Part shown: one piece after another, positions 9,368 through 18,330 of the stretch
Layout: each line of letters starts with the position of its first letter
Numbering within the stretch: position 1 is the first letter of the stretch
NCBI RefSeq assembly: GCF_014694405.1
Contig: NZ_JAAUWV010000025.1
Location: forward strand, 1-60,227
From: Pseudoalteromonas sp. S16_S37
GTDB lineage: Bacteria; Pseudomonadota; Gammaproteobacteria; Enterobacterales; Alteromonadaceae
Reading direction: 5' to 3'
Length of the DNA stretch: 60,227 nucleotides
Position numbers and translations under genes: made by a program
Notes under the pieces: model-generated
Told to the model about the DNA's origin: nothing
The model's input: the letters and a program-made list of their open reading frames with translations, nothing else
The model's database searches: none

Positions 9368-10480
9368 ATGGCGAATACAAAACAACAATTTATACAAAAA
9401 CTTGAGCACTGTTTGTGTCCCCCTGGAGATGGTGTATTTACTGTAAACACAGCAAAAGAAAGAAAAGATGCATTAAGAACCAAATTGTATGGTCAAACCG
9501 AAGGGGTTGACGCGCTTTGGAAAGCATCATTGGCAAACATTGAACAAAGTGAACATAAAGCCGCCATATTGGGGATCAGCTCTGATTGTGGCGGTGGTAT
9601 TTTAAGAGGCGCTAACTGGGGACCATTATTTCTGCGCTCAACACTCATCGAGCAGCAACCACACGTGAGGGCTTTTGATTTAGGTGATGTTCGCGTTATT
9701 CCACATCTTCTTCACGACAAATATTTAAATCAAGCGACAATCAGTAATTGCCAAAAAGCGCTGTATCAAAATGAAAACAGTGAGTATTACGTATCACCTC
9801 TATCTATTACAGAAGATGTATGCGACGGCTTTTATCAACAATATCCAGAGAAAGGCATATTTGGTATTGGTGGAGACCACTCAATAAGCTACCCGTTAAC
9901 AAAATCATATTTAAAAGCTAAACGTGATGCAGGCAAGCGCACGGCAATCATTCATTTTGATGCACACACAGACTTGTTAGTTGAACGTTTAGGAATTGAT
10001 TTATGTTTTGGTTCTTGGTGCACGCATATTCTTGAGTTTTTACCAGCACCTCACCATCTTATCCAATTCGGTATTCGTTCAAGTGGTAAAGACAAAGCAC
10101 ACTGGGAGTCAACATTTGGTGTTAAACAGCATTGGGCACACGAAATTCGTGAGCAAGGCGCTGATGCCATTGCTGCGCAGGTAATTGCGCAGCTTAAAGC
10201 GGATAATGTTGATGAATTGTATGTCAGTTTTGATATTGATGCGCTGGATGAGGAATTCGCTTCAGCAACAGGCACACCAGAGGGCAATGGTATGACGCCT
10301 GATGAGGCGATGACCATATTAAAAGCGCTACGTGCAGAGTTTCCTATTACGGGTGCCGACATGATGGAAATAGCGCCTTTCACCGATAGCTCATTGGTTG
10401 GGCAAACTAGCTCAGAAACGACGTTACGCGAAGGTGCAAAACTATCTGCATTCTTGATTGACGCTATCAACAACTCGTAA
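9368..10480 (+). CDS. Arginase/agmatinase/formiminoglutamase family ureohydrolase
   Basis: 370 residues from the ATG at 9368, which has GGAGG 6 bases upstream (an ATG at 9338 lacks one). The three metal-binding ureohydrolase motifs are in order: GIGGDHSISYP, IIHFDAHTDL and VSFDIDALDEEFASATGTPEGNG. These enzymes use a binuclear Mn centre to release urea (or formamide) from guanidino compounds. About 120 residues precede the first motif, longer than in typical agmatinases, so the precise substrate (agmatine, arginine, guanidinobutyrate or other) cannot be called. It is monocistronic and followed by a strong terminator. Confidence 0.88.
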   Translation: MANTKQQFIQKLEHCLCPPGDGVFTVNTAKERKDALRTKLYGQTEGVDALWKASLANIEQSEHKAAILGISSDCGGGILRGANWGPLFLRSTLIEQQPHVRAFDLGDVRVIPHLLHDKYLNQATISNCQKALYQNENSEYYVSPLSITEDVCDGFYQQYPEKGIFGIGGDHSISYPLTKSYLKAKRDAGKRTAIIHFDAHTDLLVERLGIDLCFGSWCTHILEFLPAPHHLIQFGIRSSGKDKAHWESTFGVKQHWAHEIREQGADAIAAQVIAQLKADNVDELYVSFDIDALDEEFASATGTPEGNGMTPDEAMTILKALRAEFPITGADMMEIAPFTDSSLVGQTSSETTLREGAKLSAFLIDAINNS

Positions 10481-10497
10481 CCTTTTGTGATAATTCT

Positions 10498-10529
10498 AAA
10501 AACGGCTGCTATTTAAGGCGGCCGTTTTT
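10498..10529 (+). terminator. Rho-independent terminator after ureohydrolase gene
   Basis: AAAAACGGC and GCCGTTTTT form a 9-bp stem around a 14-base loop, with the closing T-run, 18 bp after the ureohydrolase stop codon. Confidence 0.85.
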
Positions 10530-10602
10530 GTTTGATTTCTGTTCTAACCAAGGTGAGTACGCTATATTTCTTGTAGTTCACATGGTTACAGGTAGTTACT
10601 GA

Positions 10603-11298
10603 ATGCGATTATGGTTAGTGGTTTTGAGCTGTGTTTGCTTATCATCTCAGGCAAATTCGCTCAATGTCATGACAGAGGAATTCCCTGATTTTCAATACAC
10701 CAATAAAGAGGGTGTGTTAGTTGGCTCAGCGGTGGATAAAGTCAAAGCCGTTTTGCAAAAAGCCGATATAGACTATGTTTTTAGTGTTAATCAATGGTCG
10801 GTAACTTACAACGCTGCGCAACGAAACCCCAATAGCTGCATTTTTTCTATCGCTCGTTCAGACTCAAGAGAACAGCTATTTGACTGGCTTTTTCCTATCA
10901 GTACCTTTTCGACATCTTTTTACGGTTTGCGTGATAAAAAATATAATATCAATAAGTTAGACGACGCATTAAATTACAAAACAGCGGTAATAAGACAAAA
11001 CTTTAGTCATCTGTATCTCAAAGAGCGGGGGTTTGAAGAAGATAGACACCTAATCATGATCTCTAGCTTTGACAATGTTTTTGAACTATTGGCAACAAGA
11101 AAAGGCTTTATAGATTTGGTGATCTTAAGTGATGTGCAATTTGAGCATAAAAGCAAAACAGAACACATGACCACAATGTTAGAGAAGAAGTACACATTAC
11201 CTAATTTTGGTGCAAAGTTGTACTTTGCTTGTAACAAAGAGCTTGCACCAAGAACCAAAAGCAAAATCATTGAGGCATATAAATCACTTTACGAATAA
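10603..11298 (+). CDS. Periplasmic solute-binding-like protein (SBP_bac_3 type), orphan
   Basis: 231 residues with a signal peptide (MRLWLVVLSCVCLSSQANS) and a type-II periplasmic binding fold: LNVMTEEFPDFQYTNKEG...GSAVDKVKAVL, then SVTYNAAQRNPNSCIFSIARS and DLVILSDVQF. Such short single-domain proteins are related to amino-acid-binding proteins. No permease or ATPase lies nearby. Orphans of this kind are common in Alteromonadales and their ligand is unknown. The ATG at 10603 has only a weak ribosome site. Confidence 0.75.
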   Translation: MRLWLVVLSCVCLSSQANSLNVMTEEFPDFQYTNKEGVLVGSAVDKVKAVLQKADIDYVFSVNQWSVTYNAAQRNPNSCIFSIARSDSREQLFDWLFPISTFSTSFYGLRDKKYNINKLDDALNYKTAVIRQNFSHLYLKERGFEEDRHLIMISSFDNVFELLATRKGFIDLVILSDVQFEHKSKTEHMTTMLEKKYTLPNFGAKLYFACNKELAPRTKSKIIEAYKSLYE

Positions 11299-11316
11299 TA
11301 TGGCTATGGCGTGGCA

Positions 11317-11562
11317 TTATTTTTTGATCGAAGGCCAGACAAAGCCATGAAAAGTATCAAGATAAAGCTGTTCTACCTTTTCTCGCGCCCAAGGCGTTTT
11401 TCGCAAAAACTTTAAACTAGACTTTACGCTTGGGTCATGGGTAAAACAGCGAATATTAATCGCCTCCCCCAGTGCTTGCCAGCCAAGTTCTTGCTCTAGT
11501 TTAATAATGATGTCTTCTAGTTTTACACCATGTAATGGGTTGTTTGGCTGCTGTTGCGTCAT
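11317..11562 (-). CDS. VF530-family small DNA-binding protein (DUF2132)
   Basis: 81 residues matching the VF530 family almost end to end: [46 protein letters not shown]. The family is named after a Vibrio fischeri protein with a reported DNA-binding fold; its biological role is not known. It follows the DUF1496 gene by 24 bp on the same strand and may be cotranscribed with it. Its 3' end faces the binding-protein gene. Confidence 0.88.
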   Translation of the reverse strand: MTQQQPNNPLHGVKLEDIIIKLEQELGWQALGEAINIRCFTHDPSVKSSLKFLRKTPWAREKVEQLYLDTFHGFVWPSIKK

Positions 11563-11586
11563 GAAAGCACTCTAATTACAAAACCG

Positions 11587-11877
11587 CTAGTTTACCCTGA
11601 TTGTCTTTACTGGGTCTAGCCTAATAGGTTGGCCTTCTTTATTTGCTTTTAACCACACTAATTGACTCTGTGGTTGGTTACTGTATTTGGGGCTGCAAAT
11701 AAATAACAAATCAAACTGCTTGATTAGCGCCCCCTCGCTATATTGCGCACCTTGATACCAACAAACTCGATGTGGCATTTCAAGCAATGTGACCTTTTCA
11801 TGATTCGAATCAACAGCAAATGAGTAACTTGCTGTTATTAATAAAGCACTTAAAGCGATATAAACAAGTGATTTCAT
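11587..11877 (-). CDS. DUF1496 family small periplasmic protein
   Basis: 96 residues: signal peptide (MKSLVYIALSALLITASYSF, cleavage after AVA-like region), then the family motif CWYQGAQYSEGALIKQ and a second Cys at LLFICSPK, which could form a disulfide. Function unknown. GGGAG lies 7 bases before the ATG. Probable first gene of a two-gene unit with the VF530-family gene. Confidence 0.75.
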   Translation of the reverse strand: MKSLVYIALSALLITASYSFAVDSNHEKVTLLEMPHRVCWYQGAQYSEGALIKQFDLLFICSPKYSNQPQSQLVWLKANKEGQPIRLDPVKTIRVN

Positions 11878-11973
11878 GGCAGAACTCCCAGAGTTGGCTA
11901 ATCTTTAAATAAAGCAGTTATACGCTTTGCAGAAGTAACTATAACAAGATAAAAACAAAAGAAGGGGATCGCA

Positions 11974-12204
11974 ATGGCGTTTGATCAAAATATGATGGCA
12001 GAACTTACCTTATTAGCTAAATTTCCACGAACCAGTATGCATCAAGGTATTAAAATACACAGTGATGCTGAGCAAAGTTTAATTGACGCAGCACAGAGGC
12101 TGTATGATAAAGGAATTATAGATAGCCCAGATGGCGGTTATCTTACCGATCTGGGCTTGGACTTGATCTCTCATCTAGACCAAGTTCATTGTGCATTGCA
12201 ATGA
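11974..12204 (+). CDS. TIGR02647 family conserved protein
   Basis: 76 residues, recognised from MMAELTLLAKFPRTSMHQGIKIHSDA and the ending LYDKGIIDSPDGGYLTDLG, which define this small gammaproteobacterial family. It looks like a compact helical protein, perhaps winged-helix-like (YLTDLGLDLISHL), but no role is known. AGGGG precedes the ATG at 7 bases. Its stop codon is two bases from the convergent maiA stop. Confidence 0.82.
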   Translation: MAFDQNMMAELTLLAKFPRTSMHQGIKIHSDAEQSLIDAAQRLYDKGIIDSPDGGYLTDLGLDLISHLDQVHCALQ

Positions 12205-12206
12205 TA

Positions 12207-12833
12207 TTACTGTGCGTCAGGTTGATTCTCTGGCGCAGCATCACTAAATGCGGGTAATTGATTACAACGCTCGTAAATGGCAGCTATTTTAGGGAAGGGG
12301 GTCATATCAACATTAAAACGTAGCGCGTTGAATACCTGAGGCACTAAGCAAACATCTGCGAGTGAGGGCTTATCACCAAAACAGAATTCGCTGTCGCCTA
12401 GCATTAATTCAAGCTTTTTAAACCCTTCTATGATCCAATGACGATACCAAGTATTTTTTTGTTCATCATCAACATTCAGCTCTTGGCTTAAGTATTTAAG
12501 CACTCGAAGGTTATCGATTGGGTGGATATCACACGCTATGGCATAGCAAAAGTTGCGAACCTGTGCTTTTTGCCAAGGATCGTTTGGCAGTAATGGGGTA
12601 TCTGTATGAGTCTCTTCAAGCCATTCTAAAATGGCTAATGACTGAGCTAAAACACCTTGCTCGGTTTCTAAAGCCGGTAGCAAGCCTTGTGGGTTTTTGC
12701 TGGTGTACTGCTCACCTTGTTGTTCTGATTTTAGTAGGTTTACCGCCACAAGTTCATGTGCAATATTCTTTAAATTCAGAGCGATACGAACACGATAAGC
12801 GGCAGATGAGCGAAAATATGTATAGAGTTTCAT
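12207..12833 (-). CDS. maiA: Maleylacetoacetate isomerase
   Basis: 208 residues of the zeta-class glutathione S-transferase family. It isomerises maleylacetoacetate to fumarylacetoacetate in tyrosine/homogentisate catabolism, using glutathione. The diagnostic glutathione-site motif is SSAAYRVRIALNLK (SSxxxRVR), followed by NPQGLLPAL and SLAILEWLEE. Start at the ATG at 12833, preceded by AAGGA; ten extra residues of a longer reading are not conserved. It lies downstream of hmgA on the same strand, separated by a hairpin (12857-12878). The usual fahA partner is not in this locus. Confidence 0.93.
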   Translation of the reverse strand: MKLYTYFRSSAAYRVRIALNLKNIAHELVAVNLLKSEQQGEQYTSKNPQGLLPALETEQGVLAQSLAILEWLEETHTDTPLLPNDPWQKAQVRNFCYAIACDIHPIDNLRVLKYLSQELNVDDEQKNTWYRHWIIEGFKKLELMLGDSEFCFGDKPSLADVCLVPQVFNALRFNVDMTPFPKIAAIYERCNQLPAFSDAAPENQPDAQ

Positions 12834-12856
12834 AGTCTGTTCCTTAATCACGACAA

Positions 12857-12878
12857 AAGGCACTCAAAAGAGTGCCTT
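12857..12878 (-). terminator. Hairpin between hmgA and maiA
   Basis: AAGGCACTC and GAGTGCCTT form a perfect 9-bp stem with a 4-base loop; on the minus strand the T-run TTTTG follows. It lies between hmgA and maiA and should reduce readthrough, giving less maiA than hmgA transcript, unless maiA has its own promoter. Confidence 0.75.
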
Positions 12879-12901
12879 ATCATTTTTTGGTAAGCGCTAT
12901 G

Positions 12902-14197
12902 TTACGCGCCTTTGTAGTATTTTTTAATGCCTTTCCAACAATCTAGATAATTTTGCTGACGCTCTTTACCTTCAAGTGCATATTTGGTTGGAGAAATTAC
13001 ATAACGAGATTCAAACATAAACGCTAAGGTATTTTCGTAGCGTTGTGGCTCAAGCTCTGCATTTGATGCTTTTTCAAATACATCTGCTTCAGGCCCGTGT
13101 GGAGACATACAGTTATGTAAGCTCATACCACCTGGTACAAAACCATGCTCTTTAGCATCGTAAACACCTTCAATTAAGCCCATGAATTCACTCATGATAT
13201 TACGGTGATAGTAAGGAGGGCGGAAAGTGTTTTCTGCAACCATCCAACGTGGTGGGAAGATCACAAAGTCAACATTCGCAACACCCGCTGTGCCAGAAGG
13301 AGAAGTTAAAACAGTAAAGATTGACGGATCAGGGTGGTCAAAGCTTACCGTATTCATTACGTTAAAGCGTGCTAAATCATATTTGTATGGTGCACTGTTA
13401 CCAGTCCACGCCACCACATCAAGTGGAGAGTGACCGATATCACAACGGAATAGGTTACCGTTAAACTTAGCAACTAATTCAAAGTCACCTTCTTTATCTT
13501 CAAACGCTGCAACTGGGTATTGGAAATCACGCTCGTTGGTGTAGCCGTTTGCACCTACAGGTCCACGCTCAGGTAAAATTAGCGGATGGCCGTAGTTTTC
13601 ACAGATATAACCACGTGCTTGCTCGCTGATAAGTTCTACTGAGAATTTAATACCACGTGGAATAACGGCGATTTCACCTGGACGCAGTGCTAATTTACCG
13701 CATTCAGTGTGCAGTACTAACTCACCTTGCTGAGGTACAAATAAAAACTCACCATCAGCATTGTAGAAGTAACGGCCTTCCATTGAAGCGTTAGCAACGT
13801 ATACATGAATACCGATACCTGATTGACCGTTGGCACTGCCGTTTGCAGCCATGGTCACTAAGCCATCAATGAAATCTGTTTTTTCTGATGGGATCTCAAT
13901 TGGATTCCAACGTAACATCGTTGGCGGTGTTGGTACTTCAGTGATTGGCGCGGTGCGTAACAAGCCATTGTCCATCGCTTGATAATCACCTTGTACAACA
14001 GATGGGCGAATACGATAAAACCAGTTTCTGCGATTGTCGGCACGCGGAGCTGTAAACGCGGTTGTATTATATTGTTCTGCGTACAGGTCGTATTTTACTT
14101 TTTGTGGAGAAAACTGGCCAATTGGTAATGCGCCAGGTAATGCTTCGGTTTCAAACTCATTACCAAAGCCTGTTAGGTATTGAAATTCGTTGCTCAT
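12902..14197 (-). CDS. hmgA: Homogentisate 1,2-dioxygenase
   Basis: 431 residues. This iron-dependent enzyme opens the ring of homogentisate to maleylacetoacetate. Recognised from the N-terminus [32 protein letters not shown], and the C-terminal iron-site region [20 protein letters not shown] with [15 protein letters not shown]. Start ATG at 14197 follows AAGGAG. The gene is divergent from a MarR regulator with a palindrome in between. Loss of this enzyme gives pyomelanin in related bacteria. Confidence 0.97.
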   Translation of the reverse strand: MSNEFQYLTGFGNEFETEALPGALPIGQFSPQKVKYDLYAEQYNTTAFTAPRADNRRNWFYRIRPSVVQGDYQAMDNGLLRTAPITEVPTPPTMLRWNPIEIPSEKTDFIDGLVTMAANGSANGQSGIGIHVYVANASMEGRYFYNADGEFLFVPQQGELVLHTECGKLALRPGEIAVIPRGIKFSVELISEQARGYICENYGHPLILPERGPVGANGYTNERDFQYPVAAFEDKEGDFELVAKFNGNLFRCDIGHSPLDVVAWTGNSAPYKYDLARFNVMNTVSFDHPDPSIFTVLTSPSGTAGVANVDFVIFPPRWMVAENTFRPPYYHRNIMSEFMGLIEGVYDAKEHGFVPGGMSLHNCMSPHGPEADVFEKASNAELEPQRYENTLAFMFESRYVISPTKYALEGKERQQNYLDCWKGIKKYYKGA

Positions 14198-14228
14198 AAT
14201 TTTTGACTCCTTAGTAGATGAAATCAAG

Positions 14229-14248
14229 ATACTCTCATGTGAGAGTAT
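14229..14248. promoter_or_regulatory. Palindromic operator candidate between hmgA and MarR gene
   Basis: Perfect 9-bp arms ATACTCTCA and TGAGAGTAT surround a central TG. It lies 31 bp before the hmgA start and 68 bp before the MarR gene start, where a MarR dimer could control both divergent promoters. Confidence 0.6.
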
Positions 14249-14316
14249 TATCAAGTGTCTTTCATAAATGAGTTTGTATATAATTGTTTACGAATGTATT
14301 CGAGGAGCAAAAGGCG

Positions 14317-14760
14317 TTGAGCAAGGTGTCACTAAAAATAGACGAGTTTTTACCGTATCGACTCGTAAAGTTGGCAAATAAAGTCAGTAGCGCTTTTTCA
14401 AGTGTGTACTTTGAAGAGGCTGGTTTGAGCGTGCCTCAGTGGCGTGCTATTGCGCATTTGGCACAGCAAAAGATGTGCTCTGCAAAGCGTTTATGTGATT
14501 TGGCGGAAATAGATAAATCGACTATGTCACGTGCGGTGAAGCAACTCACAGATAAGCAGTTGATTGAACTATGTGCAGATCCCAGCGACAAGCGTGCAAA
14601 ATTGCTGAGTTTGACGCCAAGCGGGGAGGCACTTTATGCGCAACTCTCTCCAAAGGCACTTCAGTGGGAGGAAGAGCTCCTAGTGGAATTATCGAATGAC
14701 GAGCGAGCGCTGCTGAGAAGCATGATGGACAAAATAGAGCGTGAAGTAGATAAATTATAG
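14317..14760 (+). CDS. MarR family regulator, probable homogentisate-pathway repressor
   Basis: About 147 residues. Winged-helix MarR core: LSVPQWRAIAHLAQQK, CDLAEIDKSTMSRAVKQLTDK (recognition helix) and the wing DPSDKRAKLLSLTPSGEAL. The start is the TTG at 14317, with GAGGAG nine bases upstream; a TTG at 14284 would place that ribosome site inside the gene. MarR proteins act as dimers released by aromatic acids; divergence from hmgA makes homogentisate or a related acid the likely effector (inference). A strong terminator follows at once. Confidence 0.85.
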   Translation: MSKVSLKIDEFLPYRLVKLANKVSSAFSSVYFEEAGLSVPQWRAIAHLAQQKMCSAKRLCDLAEIDKSTMSRAVKQLTDKQLIELCADPSDKRAKLLSLTPSGEALYAQLSPKALQWEEELLVELSNDERALLRSMMDKIEREVDKL

Positions 14761-14761
14761 A

Positions 14762-14788
14762 AAAAGGCCAACATGATGTTGGCCTTTT
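14762..14788. terminator. Bidirectional terminator between MarR gene and TonB receptor
   Basis: AAAAGGCCAACAT and ATGTTGGCCTTTT form a 13-bp perfect inverted repeat with an A-run and a T-run at its ends, between converging genes, so it can serve both. Confidence 0.88.
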
Positions 14789-14817
14789 AACTTTTTTATG
14801 CGCTAATTAAATCGGGA

Positions 14818-17800
14818 TTAGAAAGTGTAACGAATACCGATTTTAGCTTGCCACGCAGATGAGCCCTTAACAATTTCTGTGTAGTTACGTACATCAGAAC
14901 CTTGGTAGCGCTCATTTAGGATTAGCTTACCATTTTCTAGACCACCGAAGTCATACAACTTTTGGTCAGAGTAAGAGATCTTCTTCTCGATGCCCCAGTC
15001 GCTATTAAGTAGGTTTGCAAAGTTGTCGACCATAATGTAAAGCTCGCCTTTGTGACCTTCATAGAACCCAGGGATCTCTTGTTTAAAGCTCACATCCATA
15101 GTAGTCACCCAAGGTTGCGTACCAGTGTTACGACCAAGGATTTGACCTCTTTCAGTAATACCCGCACGGTTTAGCAGCTTCTCTAGCTTTTCCCATGTCA
15201 TTGGTGTCTCATTTCTACCTTCTGGGTTTGCTGATTTAACCCAGTCTACATTTGGATCATTAGGACCACTTGGAATGTATGCTAAGTATGCTGATGTGCC
15301 ATCTAGGCCTCGTGTATCGCCGAAATCACCATCGTTAAATGATCCCATAGTGTAGCTAAATGGACGACCAGAGCGGCGCTCAAAGAATACGTTAAATTTA
15401 GACGCATAACCTTCAAAGAACTCTGTTTTGTAGCTAAGGTTTAACTTCAAGCTATGCTCTACTTCATAGTGGCCACGGCCAACTAAATCAACGTTACGAC
15501 TCTGCGTTGTAGCGTGTTTATAGTTACCATCGGCAGTTGATGCACTACCTGGAGACACATCTTCAACGTCTTGGTGCGTATAACTTGCAGATACGTATAG
15601 ACCGTTATCCCATTGTTTAGCAAGCGCTGTAGAGAAGATAATTGAACGTGGGCTTACGTCAGCATTGGTCATCATGATGTCGTAATTATCTTTCAAGTCA
15701 CCAGAGTATCGTGTTTCATAAATGATACGACCTGTTGCAGAACGAACAATTTCGCCATTTTCATCTAACTTAGGTTTTATTGCTGTATTACGCCAAATCG
15801 CTTCATTTTCTTTCTTGTGGTATGCAAGTTCAGCAGTCCACTTAAAGCCATCACCTAACATCTCGGAATCAAAGTCGTATTCAAAACCAACTTGAGCACG
15901 AATACTTGATGGCAATTCAAAGTTAGGGTCAGTGTACGTTGTACTTCCTGCGCCTTTAACAAGTGATGTGTTAATTTGTTCTGGAACACGCGTGAAATCT
16001 ACTTGATCAACACCTGAGAAATAGTTGTTGATTGCATTTTGCGACGCTTCAACGTAGGTAATACCGTCGTTTTGGAATGGGTTGTTATACCACACATTTG
16101 GAATACCACCTTGGAAGCGACCAATACCACCATTAATCGTTAAAGACTCTGTTGCATAGTACTTAAATCCAATACGCGGCAGGATGATATCTACGCCATC
16201 CAAGTTTTCTTGGTTTGTATAACCATATGTGTTTTGGAACGCCGTGTTTAGTGCAGGTTTGTCATCAGATGATAAACGCTCATAGCGCAAGCCCGCAGTC
16301 AACTCAAGGTCATCAGTAGGGTAGAACTTATCTTCAACATAAAGTGCTAACTGAGTACGCGTTGCATCATAGGCTAAGTCTTGTGCGTTTCCAGTGTATG
16401 CATTTGCATAGGTAAACTTGTAGTTGTCAATTTGACTTCTACGGTCAGTGACAAAATGAAGCTTTTTATTTTCAAAGTCTTCAATGCTACCGAATGTCCA
16501 TGAACCACGAGAGTTTTTCGCATACAAGTTGTACAGGCGCATGCTATCTAGTTGCGCACCAAAGTTAATTTCATGCTCACCAAGCAAGTAAGTCGCGTCG
16601 AACGTTAGTGCAAAAGTTTCAGTTTCAGATTTATTTTCATGACGATTTACGTCACGACCGAATTCAAAAGAATCACCTCGACCACCTGAAACATAGACCT
16701 TAACAGTACCTAAATCAGAGTTTGCAATGCTATCGTTAGTAACATTCTTATATGCCAAACCGATTTCTGATGAGAAATCATCTGACCAATCTGAATATAA
16801 TTTAGCTGCAAAGTTGTTGAACTTGGTTGTGTACTGATAACGCTGAGACGCCATATTTACAGTACCACCACCACTAGCTTCACCACGAGCCTCTTCTTCA
16901 TCTTGCCATTGGTAAGTGAAGTCAGCGCGGTGAAGGTCGCTGATGTTCCAGCTTAGCTTAACTAGCAAGCTATCGCTTGTATCTTCTGGGTTACCACCGA
17001 AACTATCTTGAAGGCCGTATGTGTTATTCAGTGTTGTGATGAACTTGTTGTAATCTGCCTGAGAAACGTTGAATTGGTGTGTGTGTGAAACGCCATCACC
17101 TTTAAAGCCGTAGTCCATTTCCTTCTCTTGTTTCCAAGAGTTGTAGTTTACGAAATAGAAAAGCTCATCTTCTACAATTGCACCACCGGTGCTAAAACCA
17201 AAACGTGTCTCAGTTAAAATTGGGTCTGTGCTGTTGGCTTCGAAAACTTTTTGACCATCTTCATCAAAAACATTTACGTATTCAGTTTTCTCTTTACCAT
17301 CTTTATCTATGGTTGTTTCGGGAACTTTTTTCTCTGATAGAGTGTCAGATTTACCAGCTAAGCTAGGCGTGCTTGTCTCATAGAAACCAGTGAATGTGTA
17401 TTCGTTCGAACCTGACTTTGTTACTGCGTTGATGGTACCACCACCAAAGTTACCTTTTTTTGCAGAAAAAGGAGAAGCGTCAACTGAGATTTGTTCAACA
17501 GCATCTAACGCTACAGGAGGTTGTTTTGTAGGATATCCGCCAAAGTTCAAGCCGAAGTCATCGTTTTGACCAATACCGTCAACAGTTAAACCGTTTGTTC
17601 TTGGGTTGTTACCAGCAATGGTTAGTTCGCCGTTACCGTTAATGCTAGCAAGCGGGTTTAAACGTGCAACGTCTTTGATATCGTTATTGAAGCTTGGTAC
17701 GTTAGCAATTGTGTCAGCGCCAAATACGCTGTTTGAACCGCCAGCTTGCTGAACGATTTTATAGCCCGTCACTTCGATTTTCTCAATTTTTTGTAACGGC

Positions 17801-18138
17801 TCAAGTTGACTGTTGATACGGTGTGTATCACCCAGCTCTAGGAAAATGTTATCAAGCTGAGCGTCTGAATACTTGTCAGAGTCAAGCACTACGCGGTAAG
17901 GACCACCAACACGAAGACCTTTTGCGATAAACGCACCAGACTCGTTAGTTGTAAATGTGCTAATTGTGCCTGTAGGCTCGTGAATAACAGTAACTTTAAC
18001 GTTAGCGGCAGCTTCTCCAGTTGGAGTAGTAATTTTACCACGCATTGCCGATGAAGTGTCAGCTGCGAATGCGCTTGCTGATACGCCAAGAGCTAATGCT
18101 AATGCGCCGGCCACTTTAGTTAAGCGAACGTTTCTCAT
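14818..18138 (-). CDS. Oar-like TonB-dependent outer-membrane receptor (first paralogue)
   Basis: About 1106 residues. Order: signal peptide ending SASAFA, a carboxypeptidase-regulatory-like domain (MRGKITTPTGEAAANVKVTVI, about residues 35-110), plug (IEKIEVTGY, GNNPRTNGLTVDGIG, GGGTINAVTKSGSNEYT) and a long beta-barrel ending in the outer-membrane signature KIGIRYTF. It should import a large substrate through the outer membrane with TonB energy; the ligand is unknown. Start ATG at 18138 is preceded by GGGAAACAA, exactly the ribosome-site context of the paralogue at 21429; an upstream in-frame ATG at 18171 lacks one. Confidence 0.9.
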   Translation of the reverse strand: MRNVRLTKVAGALALALGVSASAFAADTSSAMRGKITTPTGEAAANVKVTVIHEPTGTISTFTTNESGAFIAKGLRVGGPYRVVLDSDKYSDAQLDNIFLELGDTHRINSQLEPLQKIEKIEVTGYKIVQQAGGSNSVFGADTIANVPSFNNDIKDVARLNPLASINGNGELTIAGNNPRTNGLTVDGIGQNDDFGLNFGGYPTKQPPVALDAVEQISVDASPFSAKKGNFGGGTINAVTKSGSNEYTFTGFYETSTPSLAGKSDTLSEKKVPETTIDKDGKEKTEYVNVFDEDGQKVFEANSTDPILTETRFGFSTGGAIVEDELFYFVNYNSWKQEKEMDYGFKGDGVSHTHQFNVSQADYNKFITTLNNTYGLQDSFGGNPEDTSDSLLVKLSWNISDLHRADFTYQWQDEEEARGEASGGGTVNMASQRYQYTTKFNNFAAKLYSDWSDDFSSEIGLAYKNVTNDSIANSDLGTVKVYVSGGRGDSFEFGRDVNRHENKSETETFALTFDATYLLGEHEINFGAQLDSMRLYNLYAKNSRGSWTFGSIEDFENKKLHFVTDRRSQIDNYKFTYANAYTGNAQDLAYDATRTQLALYVEDKFYPTDDLELTAGLRYERLSSDDKPALNTAFQNTYGYTNQENLDGVDIILPRIGFKYYATESLTINGGIGRFQGGIPNVWYNNPFQNDGITYVEASQNAINNYFSGVDQVDFTRVPEQINTSLVKGAGSTTYTDPNFELPSSIRAQVGFEYDFDSEMLGDGFKWTAELAYHKKENEAIWRNTAIKPKLDENGEIVRSATGRIIYETRYSGDLKDNYDIMMTNADVSPRSIIFSTALAKQWDNGLYVSASYTHQDVEDVSPGSASTADGNYKHATTQSRNVDLVGRGHYEVEHSLKLNLSYKTEFFEGYASKFNVFFERRSGRPFSYTMGSFNDGDFGDTRGLDGTSAYLAYIPSGPNDPNVDWVKSANPEGRNETPMTWEKLEKLLNRAGITERGQILGRNTGTQPWVTTMDVSFKQEIPGFYEGHKGELYIMVDNFANLLNSDWGIEKKISYSDQKLYDFGGLENGKLILNERYQGSDVRNYTEIVKGSSAWQAKIGIRYTF

Positions 18139-18259
18139 TGTGTTGTTTCCCATGTGTTTAGGTTGTTTCAATTTAAATAAATAAAGCTAAATGGTTGCTT
18201 CCGTGTTCAAATCTCATTCAGCTAAAATTTTTGTACCTATCATCAAAATTACATCAAAA

Positions 18260-18291
18260 CACGGCCAGCTCCTGTAAAGGGGCTAACCGTG
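18260..18291 (-). terminator. Imperfect terminator after second Oar-like receptor
   Basis: CACGG...CCGTG with partly paired inner arms (TTAGCCCC / GGAGCTGG with G-T pairs) forms a hairpin followed by TTTTG on the minus strand, 40 bp after the stop codon of the receptor at 18331. It separates the nuclease-receptor operon from the next receptor. Confidence 0.6.
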
Positions 18292-18330
18292 ATTGTTTGT
18301 TTAATAAATTCAATCGATAGGATTTACTGC

